NCBI GenBank assembly: GCA_024734555.1
Contig: JANPWX010000544.1
Span: 1,314,788-1,378,787, forward strand
Length of the DNA stretch: 64,000 bases
Direction: 5' to 3'
DNA from: Trochalopteron elliotii
Lineage: Eukaryota > Chordata > Aves > Passeriformes > Leiothrichidae
The position numbers were made by a program, and so were the translations under genes. Each line of letters begins with the position of its first letter. Position 1 is the first letter of the stretch. The notes under the pieces are model-generated. The model was not told where the DNA came from and ran no database searches. It was given only the letters and a program-made list of their open reading frames with translations. Positions 1 to 11,976 of this stretch are shown here, one piece after another.

Positions 1-859
1 TGCTGCAGGTACTCATGCTGCAGTGGGGAGTGTGCTGAGGTGCCAGGCAGCTGTGGTTGCATTTTCTGCATGGATAAAGAGGTTCCTGTACAGGCATATT
101 TAGGACTTATAAAGCTTTTGGCTGAGAATTTGCTGTGCAGGGCAAAGGGACACAGAGACACCATAATGCTGCCTTCAGTCTCCTTTGAAATCTGGGCAAG
201 AGGTCATGTTTACTGGTGTTTTTTTAATTTTGGGTTATTTCTTCAGGTCTGCCCTTTTTTTTTTTGTCCTCTAACCTGAAGGCTTGTGCTTGCTTGGTTC
301 TCCTGCTGGCCACCTTTAATAAATCGACCATAGAACGATGCATTGGCTTTGCCAGCATTTCATTTATTCCTCCTGTGCTGGCTTCTTTGCTTGAAGCCTC
401 TCAGTAGGAAAGGGGTTAAACAGCATCCTTATGGCTCTTCCAGTTACCCCATCAGGACTGTTTAAAAATTAGCTTCTCCCCACTTACTGCACTATAATTA
501 GGATACAGGAGTTGTGGGGAATGATTTCACAAAGTGACTTGGTGTACTCGCCCGTGCACCCCAGGGAGCCAGGCAATTATGCATACATAATTCCACTCTT
601 TGAATATTTTCTCTTTCTCTGCATAATTTCTCTCTATTCATCTTTCCAGTGTCCTTCTGAGATAAACTTAGAAGTCTCAGCTTTCAGAATTTAAAAAAAG
701 CTCCTGTGCCTGCATGTGCACTATTTGCATTTGAGCCAGCAGCCGTTCTCGGGGCTGCGGCGGAGGGGAGAGGCTGGCGAGGAGGGCATGGAATGGAGCC
801 CAGGGAAGGGAGCAGGAAAAGCCCTCCAGTGCTCCTGGAAGGATCAGAGAGAGCCTGGG

Positions 860-1090
860 AATCACAGAACAGAATCATTGAATTGTTCAGGGTGGAAAAG
901 CCCCCTCAGATGGAACCCAGCCGCTCTCTCAGCACTGCCAAGGCCACCACTGACCCGTGTCCCCAGGTACCACATCCACATGGCTGTTAAATCCTTCCAG
1001 GGATGGGGACTCCTCCACAGCCCAGCTGTGCCAGGGCTGGACAACCCCTTTGGGCAAAGAAATTTCTCCTAAAATCCAATCTAAACCTCA
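860..1090 (-). mobile_element. CR1 LINE 3'-end fragment
   Basis: Reads as the reverse complement of a CR1 tail. It opens with a variant of the 'aatcacagaat' terminus, then 'cactgccaaggccaccac', 'tccagggatggggactcc' and 'ccaatctaaacctc', the order seen in antisense CR1 3' ends. It is 5'-truncated and non-coding. Confidence 0.85.
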
Positions 1091-2410
1091 ACAAAAGGTT
1101 GTGGCTTTGAGTAACCCGATCTAGTGAAAGATGCTCACACAGCTGGGGCTTTGGTTGGGATGATTTTTAGGAGGTTCCCTCCAGGGATATTTTGGAGCTG
1201 CCACTTTCAGGGATGTGTTTTGGTTCTCATGCCCTGTGTGTGCTGCTCTCAGGGAATTCATTGCAGCCTGGCAGGGAAGCACAAGTGACTGCAGCATCTT
1301 TCCCCTGCTCCAGTCAGTTTATCTCTATAAACTTGCTGTTGACATGATGCAATTTCTCCTGGCTGCAGTGTAGCTGTAGAGCAGCAAAGTTGTGATAAAA
1401 GACAACTTGTTGAAGGGATTCTTTGTCATACTCACGGTTCATCTACAATTCCTTTTTTTCCCTGGCCAGGAGTGTGGTGGTGCTTTGCAATTATCCCTCC
1501 ATTTGATGCCTGTTCCTTCTTTCCCCCCCTACCTCTTTCTTCCTGATTCAAGTTCCCCATTCATTCTCTCTTCCTTTTAGTTTCTTCTCCTTTTTTTTTA
1601 TTTTATCCACCACCTTCTCAAGGCACTGAAGCTGTGAGTGCTTTACTGTGGTCTGAGGAAAAGCTACTGTTCTACTTCCCAAAGAAAGCTCATTGTGTAG
1701 TGCCATGAAAAGCAGTTTAAACAACACAGGGGAATAAAGGCACCACATTTCTCTGAAAGTTTTTTCTTTTCTTTTCCTTTTTTATTTTTTATTTTTTAAG
1801 GAATAATACATAAGCTGCTAGGAGAGGGCAGAAATGTCTCCTGCTTCTCTCTGGTCGTGCCTGTCAGGCTGTGAAATTCTAAGGAAACCTGCGTTTTACA
1901 TGGGAGCTTGAAAGCTGGACACCCCACCTCCAAACCTTTGCTGTTCTCAGCATTATCCTCATAAGCCTAACAAAAAAAAATATCCTCAGATTGTTCCCAA
2001 ATAGCACAGAATCAAAGCTTCCAAGGCAGTAGTGTAATTACTTGCTTTCTTTTTTGGTGCCAGTTTATTGCCATCTTATGTAAGACACTCCAGCACGTTC
2101 AAAGGGGCCTTTTGAGCAGTGAGAGCTCAGTGATTCCAGTCTCAGCAGAGTTACTGGGGGCTGGCAGCAGGACAGGGGTGGGTTTGGATCCTGGCTCCAG
2201 TTCTGCAAATGGGCAGAGGCCCTGGATGTGCCAGAGCCATCCCTGCTGGACCCAGCCCTGCTGGATCCCTCTCAGCCCCCCAGCCTGTGGTACACACTGG
2301 ACCCATCTGCAGCACCTCACCCCTGGGTACATCCATCATTCCTTGGCCAAAAAGGCTTTGAGGCATCATTTCAAATTTATTTAGTTAGTTAGGCAGTTAT
2401 GTGCATGGGG

Positions 2411-2570
2411 CTTTTAAAATTATTTAAAATATTATATTATACATATATTTATTTATTTTATATATAGCACAACTATATACCTATTACATAATTATTTATA
2501 TTATGTGTAATATATTATATATATATACACATACATTTATTTTATGTATTTTGAAGTAATGTAAAATTAA
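2411..2570. repeat. AT-rich low-complexity tract
   Basis: Dominated by TA, TTTA and ATAT words with several 'tatatat' runs. It contains no gene. It may be a degenerate (TA)n-type simple repeat. Confidence 0.8.
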
Positions 2571-3063
2571 TGACACCTTAAGGAAATTAATGGGGTAATT
2601 ATTATGACTGTTATTACTGCCATTATCCTCATCATCCATATTCTTTTCCCTCCTCATCATTGTCATTATCATCACCCTTCCTGGTGTTTCCCTGTTGGCA
2701 GAACCTCACCCAGATGTGTTGCTGAGCCCTGGGGTGGTGAGGAGTGATGCCTGTGTGTCTCAGGGTCAGGGAGTGCAGGGCACTGCTACCTCCTGGTTTG
2801 ACATCAGGATCTTTATCCACAGGGATTGCTCCAGTGACCTCCTTTGCCCAGAACATGGTGGAAAGAGGGAATTTTGGGGGGGGAATTCTATCAACTCTTC
2901 CCATCTCTGCTCAGCATGCCCACTGTGCCATCACACTGTTTCAATAAAAGGAACTTTAAATTCAGTTCTCTTTTCACCACTGATGGATGTGGACACTGAA
3001 TACCCACTGGTCCCACTTCCAAGTCTGGTTACTCTTCCAGTGGTTTCCTTCCCACTCACACAG

Positions 3064-3457
3064 CTGAGGGAGCTGGGAAAGGGGCTGAGCCTGGAGAGAA
3101 GGAGGCTCAGGGGGGACCTTGTGGCTCTGCACAACTCCCTGACAGGAGGGGACAGCCCGGGGGGGAATTTGGGCTCTGCTCCCAGGGAACAGGGACAGGA
3201 GGAGAGGGAACGGCCTCAGGCTGGGCCAGGGGAGGTTTAAATTGGATATTAAGGACAATTCCTTCATGGAAAGGGCTGTCCAACCCTGGCATGAGCTGTC
3301 CAGGGCAGTGCTGGAATCACTGTCCCTGAAGGGATGTAAAATCCATGGGGATGTGGCACTTGGGGACATGGGGTAGTGGTGGCCTTGGCAGTGTTGTGGG
3401 AATAGTTGGACTCCAATATCTTTGAGGGCTTTTCCTTCCTAAGTGATTCCATGATTG
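3064..3457 (+). mobile_element. CR1 LINE 3'-end fragment, sense (left arm of inverted duplication)
   Basis: Carries the end of CR1 ORF2 in sense ('gagaaggaggctcagggggg', encoding the RRLRGDLVAL-like stretch near the CR1 C-terminus), followed by the noncoding tail ending 'gattccatgattg'. This copy and the 88 bases of non-CR1 DNA after it recur inverted at 9,220-9,699. Confidence 0.9.
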
Positions 3458-3545
3458 TCTGATTTTATGGCTTCAAACAGTGATGCAAATTTGGTGCAGC
3501 TTAAACACAGAAGAGGCAAGTTCAAACAAAATAGCTCTTTAATTG
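3458..3545 (+). repeat. Non-CR1 flank shared with the inverted copy at 9,220-9,308
   Basis: This segment beyond the CR1 end ('ggtgcagcttaaacacagaa' is within it) reappears almost exactly as its reverse complement next to the CR1 at 9,309. Sharing a non-repeat flank shows that the pair arose by duplication of a genomic segment and not by two independent CR1 insertions. Confidence 0.85.
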
Positions 3546-4559
3546 AAGCTAATAAAGAGGAAATGTTTATTTTGCTCATATCTGTGTTGTGCTTTTCTTA
3601 AGCGTGAAGCTGCACCTAAATCTACTTGTGTTTCCATGTGAACATTTATTCCTATTTCTATTTGTGCTCTGCTTCCCTAAAACAAAGGCAGGGTGCAAGG
3701 GTAGGGATGTTCCTGCCTAGCAAAACCACTTTTGTGGAGTGAAATGCAAATGTTGTTTTGTTTCCAGTAGTGCTGCAGCCAGAGGTGATTATTTTCGTGA
3801 TAACACCCAGAAGGAAAGTCACCCTTGGTCTGTACGGTGTGTAAGTGTCAGCTTTAAAGACAGCAGAAAATTGGGAAGTGATGGAGAGTTTGTGGCTTGG
3901 TAGGGAGGAAATTCAAGGTGGATTTACCGCAGTCTCAGCCATCTCTGTCACCACCCCATGGAACAGGTGACAGACAATGCCCAGGAGCCACAGAGTTGTT
4001 GTTACGATCCGAACTGAGATACCATGAGCTGAATTTCTGTGATTTCTCCTGCTTTTCATCACAGATTCTCCAGCAGGACTCTGGGCATGCCTTTGTGGAG
4101 CTGAGACAGGCTCTTCCTGGTGAAAAATAATTTTAGGAAAACAGGCCCAAGGAGTTGGAAGTTGGGACTTGTGTTCCCAGCCACAGCACCCGTGGACTCA
4201 TCCCCTGGGGGGTTTGGAGACCCCGAGGGGAGGCTCCAGCTTTGGCAGAGGAGGTGATGGGGACATGGGCACTGTGTCCAGGCTGGTGACACACGTGTGG
4301 CTCACGTACTCGAGCTGCTCTGGCCAGGCTTGCCCAGAACTGCCAATCTGGAGTCCACAGAGTACTTTGGAAGCTGCATCTTGGCAAGCAAGGGCTGGTG
4401 ACAGATGCTCACTCTTTGTTTTTCCCGGGATAAATACGGTCAGGCTTTTGGAGGTTGTTATTATTAGCATCAGCATTCCAGGCTTTTCAGGACAGAGCGC
4501 CTCTGCCACGGCTCCTCTCCTCAGGACAAGACATGGAGGGGCTGGAGAGATGGGAATGG

Positions 4560-4957
4560 AGCTGGGGAGGGGGCTGGAGCACCAGGAGGGGCTGAGGGAG
4601 CTGGGAAAGGGGCTCAGCCTGGAGAAAAGGAGGCTCAGAGGGGATCCTGTGGCTCTGCACAACTCCCTGACAGGAGGGGTTGAGCTCCCAGGGTACAGGG
4701 ACAGGAGGAGAGGGAACAGCCTCAGGCTGGGCCAGGTTGGATATTGGGAAGAATTTCTTCACTGGAAGAGTGGTTAATCATTGGAGCAGGCTGCCCAGGG
4801 CAGTGCTGGAGTCCCCATCCCTGAAAGTGTCCAAAAACCAAGTGTTTGTGGCACTTCATGATATTCTTTATTTGTCATGGTGGTGTCCATGCGAGGGCTG
4901 GACTTGGTGGTCTTGGAGATCATTTTCCAAGCCTGATGATCCTGTGGTTCTCCTCTG
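4560..4957 (+). mobile_element. CR1 LINE 3'-end fragment
   Basis: Sense CR1 tail. It includes the ORF2 C-terminal stretch ('gagctgggaaaggggctcag'), 'gaatttcttcactggaagag', 'gtccccatccctgaaagtgt' and a decayed terminus near 'cctgatgatcctgtggtt'. 5'-truncated, with no intact open frame. Confidence 0.88.
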
Positions 4958-6057
4958 GTTTCTTCACTGGTTCAACCCCAGATTCCAGACTGCCAGCTCT
5001 CAGGCTGCCTTCTTCCCTCTTCCTTCTGCTTTTTCCCAGTGGCACAGATTCCCAGGGGCTTGTAAGGTTTTTAAACATTTTCTGCGACAGCACTGTCACC
5101 CACGGGGAGACACGGCATTCCAGCTCTTCCTCCACAGCCTACCTGGCAGAGGGAAAGCCTCTTCCCAACATTCCTGCAGACACAGCCTGCCTGTATCCAG
5201 CAGCTCCCTGGCCACGTGGGGCTGTGTGTGTGGCAGGAATAGTATTGCACGTTGTGCTTTCATTATCTGAACTTGCACGACCTATTTCTGCATCTGGCGG
5301 TCGGTGGGAGGCAGGAGCACCGTGTTTGTTTCCTCACCTTGTTTTGCCTCCCTTGGAACTGACACAGGATTTAAATAGAGTGTCTCCCTTCCCTATCCAG
5401 GCGTTTCTTCCTGTTGGTTTTACTCTCCTCCTCCTCACATTTCCCTGCCTGTGTTGTAGCACTTGTTGTGCTGTGACACAAATTAGAGTGTGACATTTTC
5501 CCAGCAGGGGTGAAAAGGCTCCCGTGGGGCTCTGAGCACTGCAGGGCTGGATCCTGCCCCAGGCACAAGGGTACAACAGTGACAAGGGTGACAACAGGGC
5601 AGGGATGGCAGGGGTCTGGCAAGCTGAGGTGGTTACAGGTGGCTGTTCTTTTAAACCTGGGTTAACACGTGAGGTTGAGTAATTAACAACATCAGCAGCA
5701 TCAAAAGGTTGTTACTTTGGTTCCTGGGATGCTGCTGAGGTGGGTCATTCCTGCTGGGATGCTCCTGCCTGTGGGCCTGGTGGAGTTGCTGGTGCCTGGT
5801 GTAACAGGGCACAGGAATCCCACCTGGTCAGCCAGCACCTGGCTTTGGAAATCACCAGGTCAGTGAATGTTAATGAATATTTGGCATCTCCTTTGCCCAG
5901 GGCAGCCCTTTCTCCCAACTGCAGTTGTGGGGCAGGGATGGCAGGAGGGGAAGGACAAGAGGCAACGTTTGTCCCCTTGGCTTCCTGCTGGCTTTGGGGC
6001 ACAGAGGGATAGCCTGGAGTTGTGGGAACACTGAGCCTGCCACACACAGTCCCTCTG

Positions 6058-6443
6058 CTCTGGAGCCAGGCTGGGAGAGCTGGGGGTGTCCAGCCTGGAG
6101 AGGAGAAGGCTCCAGGGAAGCCTTACAGCTCTTTCCAGTGCCTAAAGGGGCTCCAGGAGAGCTGGAGAGGGACTGGGGACAAGGGATGGAGGGACAGAAC
6201 ACAGGGAATGGCTTCCCACTGCCAGAGGGATATTAGGACAGATGGGATATTAGGGAGAAATCCTTCCCTGTGTGGGTGGGTGAGGCCAGAGAAGCTGTGG
6301 CTGCCCCTGGATCCCTGGAAGTGTCCAAGGCCAGGCTGGACAGGGTTGGAGCAACCTGGGATAGTGGGAGATGTGCCTGCCCATTGGTGGGGTGCAACAA
6401 AATGATCTTTAAGGTCCCTTCCATCCCAGACCATTCTGTGGTT
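6058..6443 (+). mobile_element. CR1 LINE 3'-end fragment
   Basis: Sense CR1 tail with 'aatggcttcccactgccaga', 'gaagctgtggctgcccctgg', 'ctttaaggtcccttccatcc' and a final 'ccattctgtgg'. Confidence 0.9.
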
Positions 6444-6670
6444 TGCCATAGAGGGAATTTCTCTTTTCCAGCTGCATCATGTGGAATGTGGACACTGATA
6501 TTTAGGATATGCCAAAGGCAGGCAGACCAGAATTCCTTTTTTTGTCACAATACTCTTTGATTAAGATCATTACAGCGACTGGGAGCAGCACTGCTGGTAC
6601 GAGCAAGTTGGTATTTCTGTCTCACAGGCTGCAGCTCAGTGTTCAAGCTGTCAGCCCAGATGCAATTTAA

Positions 6671-6712
6671 AAAAAAAAAACAAAAAAACAAAAAAACCCA
6701 GAAAACCAAAAA
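6671..6712. repeat. A-rich simple repeat
   Basis: Runs of A interrupted by single C (A10-C-A7-C-A7 pattern). It is not attached to a recognisable retroelement. Confidence 0.8.
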
Positions 6713-8881
6713 TGGTTTTCATCCATTGAGCCATTTTAGGGCTGTGGTTTTAAAAAGTAGATTCTAACTTGCTGGGGAGTATTTTTATGGATATGCATTT
6801 TCATGTTGTAAGATTTTCAAGAAAAATCTCTAGAACATCTTCTGTTTTTCTTTACTTTGTCACGTGAGAAGGTGCTCGTGCCTGTTAAAGGGACCTTTGA
6901 TGGGGAATTGGTGCCAAACACATGCTCTTTGCATGTTATTTTAAGTCCAGTTTAATTTGCCATTCAGAACTAGGGTTTTGCTTTTTTTGAACCTCTGTAA
7001 AAAGAGGGGAACAATGCAGTTCCAAGCAAATCAACACCATTTAATTCAATGGTGACATCATGCAGGTAAATCAGAGCAGGAATTGCAGCAACTGTGAATG
7101 TGTAATGCTGGACTCAGGAAAAAAGTAAGAACAGACTGGATAAATGATAAAAGATAAGGAACACGGTGAATCCTTAAATGCTCAGAAATTGTGAGACTGG
7201 CTTAAACCACCCGATTTAAAAAGTAAATCCTGATGTCTTTTATGTGTGTGCCAGGTTTTTGAGCTTCCAAGTCACACTTGGTTCATATTTTCAGGCATTC
7301 CTTTACAGTTTGATGGGCCAGGCATAGGCTTTGGTTCAGGTGAGACTGTCAGGTCTCAACTCCAGGAGCTCAAGCATTGGGAAAGACACCAAACAGTCAG
7401 AGCTGATCACACAGGGCGAGCTGGAAGCACTAAATTTAGATCATTTAAAACCCTTCCCCTCTGCAGTGCTGCTGGATTGTTAACCGAGGTGAAAAAACCC
7501 TGGAAGTGCTTTGAGTTCCAAATTGATCACATCCTTTTAAACCCCAGCATAAATTCTGTGGTGCTTCCCACAATCAGGCCTAAAGAGTGAGAGGAACGCT
7601 GTCATTTTCCTCCCCATCCATCCAAAGAACAGATATCAGGGATCTGCTAATGAAATATTGGCAGATCCATGCCAGGAGAAGCAAGAGTAAGAGAAATCTG
7701 TGCTGGTAGACAGGGGAGTTGCAGCAGTGACTTGACACGACTGAGCCAATTCAACCCAGAGATCTGGTTGCTATTGAGAGAAAACATTCCTGGCTCCAAG
7801 AAAGGAGGGCAAAAACCCTTTAGTGGGATGGAGTTGCACCATCTGTGACACTTGCATTCAGTGCTGGGCATGGGGGATAATAGGGAAGGAGATTGTGCAG
7901 CAAAACATGCGTCATTTACCTCGGAATAAAGAGGTTTAATTTCTGAAAGGCTCTCGGCACATCTTGAAGTAAATGGGAGCCAAGGACGTTTGTCATCTGG
8001 CAGACTGAGGCACAGAACAGGACTGGGTGAGCCTTGGAGGGCTTGCACATGGAAATTTCCTGCCTGTCCCTGGGCTGACGGGGTGGGGAGGATTCCTGAG
8101 GGAGCCCGGCTGCACCTGGAGGGACAGTGGGGAGCTGAAAGGTGGCTGGGGGGCCAAAATCACCACTGGGAGATGTTTCTGCCCAATTCTTGCCCACCCT
8201 GGTTGGTTGTTGTTCAGGTGTTTGAGTGGCAGTTCCATTCTCAGGGATGGGGAGCATCCTCTGCACCCCCAGCCTGGCCCCTTTTCTCTGGGTCAGGTAC
8301 CAGAGCAGTTTTGGATGCGTTATCTCCTTGATTCAGGCCTCTCTACTAAAGAAAAAAGGCCAGGAAATGTTTAATATTTTCAGATTTTAAAGATATCATC
8401 AGTTAATGTGAGCCTTGGAAGTCTCCACCTTGAGCTGTGCTCTTCAATTGCTCCCTTGCTTCCTTGTGTCTGGATTTTTTCACAGAATCACCATTAGGGT
8501 GGGAAAGATCAGCAAGGAGGATCCAGGGCCTTGGCTGGGGCTGGGTGCAGAATGCCTGGGTGCCTTGTCCCAGGGGATTCCTACCTCTTCCAAAACCCAT
8601 TACACATAAGTGGGGTCTGTCATTTCTAGCAAGTTATTCCCAGACAAATAGGAGTGAAAATGTTTTATGGACTGAATCACTGTGAGTGGTTTAATTGCTT
8701 CTTTTCTACAGCACTTAATTCTTGCTGGGATAAGACACTCCTCTGGCAAGACCTTTATGTTTTTCAGGTGAGGATGAACCTGAAGCAGAAACCTTAAATC
8801 CATCCCATAAATGGTTTTAAACCAGGGGTCGTAGCTCTCAGGTTGCTGCTTGTCCCTGGAAGAGCTCTGGTTTTCCTACAC

Positions 8882-9219
8882 AGGCTCATTCAGGCTGGAA
8901 AATCCCTCTGAGACTGTCAGGTCCAACCACCCCCCCAGCACTGCCAAGGCTTCCATTCACCCCTGTCCCAGCTGCCAGATCCACATGGATTTTCCATCCT
9001 TCCAGGGATGGGGACTTCACCACTGGACATCCTGTGCTAGGGCTGGACAAAGCTTTGGGTGAAGGAATTTTCCCAATATCTAACCTGAGCCTCCCCTGAG
9101 CCAGCCTGAGGCTGTTCCCTCTCCTCCTGTCCCTGTTCCCTGGGAGCAGAGCCCAAATTCCCCCCCAGCTGTCCCCTCCTGTCAGGGACTTGTGCAGAGC
9201 CACAAGGTCCCCCCTGAGC
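8882..9219 (-). mobile_element. CR1 LINE 3'-end fragment
   Basis: Antisense CR1 tail ('gcactgccaaggcttccatt', 'ccctctcctcctgtccctgt'). It stops abruptly at 'cccctgagcc', where the right arm of the inverted duplication begins. It is therefore interrupted or truncated by that rearrangement. Confidence 0.88.
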
Positions 9220-9699
9220 CAATTCAAGAGCTATTTTGTTTGACCTTGCCTCTTCTGTGTTTAAGCTGCACCAAATTTGCATCGTTGTTTGAAGCCATAA
9301 AATCAGACAATCATGGAATCACTTAGGAAGGAAAAGCTCTTGAAGATCTTTGAGTCCAACCCTCCCACAGCACTGCCAAGGCCACCACTACCCCGTGTCC
9401 CCAAGTGCCACATCCCCATGGATTTTACATCCCTTCAGGGACAATGATTCCAGCACTGCCCTGGACAGCTCATGCCAGGGTTGGACAGCCCTTTCCATGA
9501 AGGAATTGTCCTTAATATCCAATTTAAACCTCTCCTGGCCCAGCCTGAGGCCGTTCCCTCTCCTCCTGTCCCTGTTCCCTGGGAGCAGAGCCCAAATTCC
9601 CCCCCCGGGCTGTCCCCTCCTGTCAGGGAGTTGTGCAGAGCCACAAGGTCCCCCCTGAGCCTCCTTTTCTCCAGGCTGAGCCCCTTTCCCAGCTCCCTT
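9220..9699 (-). repeat. Right arm of a ~480-bp inverted duplication
   Basis: Read on the - strand, this segment follows 3,064-3,545 almost base for base, including both the CR1 tail and its non-CR1 flank. The arms are separated by about 5.7 kb. Which arm is ancestral cannot be told from the window, although the abrupt cut of the neighbouring CR1 at 9,219 suggests that this is the inserted copy. Confidence 0.85.
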
Positions 9700-9716
9700 C
9701 TCTTCTCTGGACTCAC
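9309..9716 (-). mobile_element. CR1 LINE 3'-end fragment, antisense (in right inverted arm)
   Basis: Antisense CR1 tail beginning 'aatcatggaatcactt' and running into the ORF2 C-terminus ('ctccttttctccaggctgag'). It sits in the same orientation as the CR1 just upstream and inverted relative to its near-identical counterpart at 3,064. Confidence 0.9.
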
Positions 9717-10411
9717 TCCAACCCCAAAATGTTTTTAAATATCAACAAAGTTGCAAATAAACCTTTGAGAGCTGAGCCCAAGCCCTTGGAATCGGCGCCA
9801 GGGCCTGGCTGAGCTGACAGCTCCCGTTCTCACTCAGCCACTGACAGCTTCCACCTCGCCGTGCCCGGGCTAAATTGGCTCTTTTTGAAACCACTCACAT
9901 TTCTTGGGGTGCAGCGTGAGCCGTGCAGCCCTGAGCTCAGCACAGCCCATTTATCAGCTCCTGCTCAGAGGTTTTTAGCAGGGATATCATGTGGGTTTAG
10001 CAAACAGGCCGGGAGACGCCATCCGGCACCTTCCCCATTAACCTCCCCAGCGTGGCGAGCCAAAAGCCGTGCCTTTGGATTGCTGCAGGCCCTGTCCTGC
10101 TGGGAGAGCAGCCTGTCCCCTGTGCTTTAAATATACTTGGATATGCCAAGCCCCGTTTTTAAGATCCAGGCTAGGAAAACAGACTCTGCCTGCAGCACCA
10201 TTCGCGGCGTCACCTCGCCAGGGTAATATCCAGGAATCCTCCAAGTGACTTTAAGATGCTGTGCTAATGCCTTTTACTTAAACAGGAGCCATGGGCACAG
10301 CTAGAGGACTGCTTTAGGACTTAATTTATGCATTGCTCTGGAGTTTATTCAGTGAGTTGGTGCTCTCATCTCTCTTGCTAAGACAAAGGGTGGATATTTC
10401 ACAGTGGTGGC

Positions 10412-10893
10412 TCATGTAAGACCCCACCTGCAGAGAGCTGCCTCCAGCTCTGGAAGGCCATGGAGCTGCTGGAGCAAGTCCAGAGGAGGCCAAAAAGGTG
10501 ATGGAAGTGATGTAATATCATTCCTGTCCTGTGAGGAAAGGCTCAGGGAGACCTCAGAGCCCCTTCCAGGGCCTAAAGGGGCACCAGGAAAGCTGGAGAG
10601 GGACTGGGGACATGGGTGTGCAGTGATAGGACATGGGGGAATGGCTTCCCACTGTCAGAGGGCAGGATTACAGGGGATATTGGGAAGGAATTGTTCCCTG
10701 GGAGGAGGTGAGGTGCTGGCACAGGGTGCCCAGAGAAGCTGTGGCTGCCCCTGGATCCCTGGCAGTGTCCAAGGCCAGACTGGACAGGGCTTGGAGCAGC
10801 CTGGGACAGTGGAAGGTGTCCCTGCCCATGGCAGGGGGTGGAATGGGATGATCTGTAAGGTCCCTTCCAACCCAAACCATTTTATTCTCTGAG
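10412..10893 (+). mobile_element. CR1 LINE 3'-end fragment
   Basis: Sense copy that starts further into ORF2 than its neighbours ('aagaccccacctgcagagag', 'gagcaagtccagaggaggcc') and runs through the canonical tail to 'cttccaacccaaaccatttt'. Broken by frameshifts and stops. Confidence 0.9.
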
Positions 10894-11766
10894 TCTGTGT
10901 CAGTGTCTCCAGACCACTTGCCCATTCTTCAGTCAGGGAAAGATCTCCATGGCATCAGCAGAAAGGCTGCAGTGATGGTGACTTCTTGCATGTGACCTCA
11001 TCTCTGCCCACTGCCCACCATTCTTCATCCCACCATGGTCACCCTCCATGCTGGAGTTCACAAACTCCCATGTTTCAGCTGTAGTTTTTTTCAGCAAAGA
11101 CATGATTTGATCAATTCTGCTTTGGGATTTTGCAGGTAGAGTTCACTAGAGGTTCAGGACCAGAACAAAGACTTTGGTTCCTTTCTGTCCCTCCTGGCAG
11201 AGGCTCAGCCTCTCTTTCCCTGCAGCCTCCATGCCCACCAGCTGCTGCTCCTGCCACTGCTCCCAGAGGCAGAATTGCTGATTTTCTGCAAATCAAATGC
11301 CTGCACATCATTTGCTTTAACTGAGATACCTTTGAAAGAGCTTCTACAGGCTGAATTTGTAATGCACATTTGGGAAGGGTTTTTTTCCCACCGTTATCAG
11401 CTCTAATGAAATCCCAGGTCAGTTTTAGGCAGCCTGTTATCTCTGTGATCTGGAGCTCTGCACTAATCTCCAGGAGTCTAAATCTTCCAAATCAACTTCC
11501 TCATTTTGGGGTGGACGTGGCATTTCCCTGGCACACATCCCTGGGGCTCAGGAGGAGCAAACCCCAGGCTCTTCTCCCTGGGCAGCAGTTACCCCATGCA
11601 CTTTTTACCCTGACTTTGATTTTAAAAGGCTCTTGTGTGATTTGAATGTCTTCACTTTCAGCTCTGTACCCACACTGGCTTTATGGTCAGAGGGATTTTG
11701 TTATTATTTCCTTTTTTATGCACATTTGTCACTCTTGCAGTGATACTCAGTCTTTCCATCAGCAAA

Positions 11767-11976
11767 TCATGGAATCACAGAGTGATTTGGGTTGGGAGGG
11801 ACTGTAGAACTTACCTGGATCCAAGCTCCAAGCTCATCTGGTTCAGGTTGGACATCAAGAAAAAATTATTCACAGTCAGGGTGATCAGAAATTGGAAGGG
11901 GTTACTCAGGAAAGTGGTGGAGTCTCCATCCCTGGAGGTGTTTAAGGAAAGACTGGATGTGGCACTCAGTGATACA
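11767..11976. mobile_element. Composite of two opposed CR1 scraps
   Basis: The first ~55 bases read as an antisense CR1 terminus ('catggaatcacagagtgatt', 'gggttgggagggac'). From about 11,846 the sequence reads in sense ('ggttggacatcaagaaaaaa', 'ggagtctccatccctggagg'). This head-to-head arrangement implies inversion or insertion of one CR1 into another. Confidence 0.7.
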
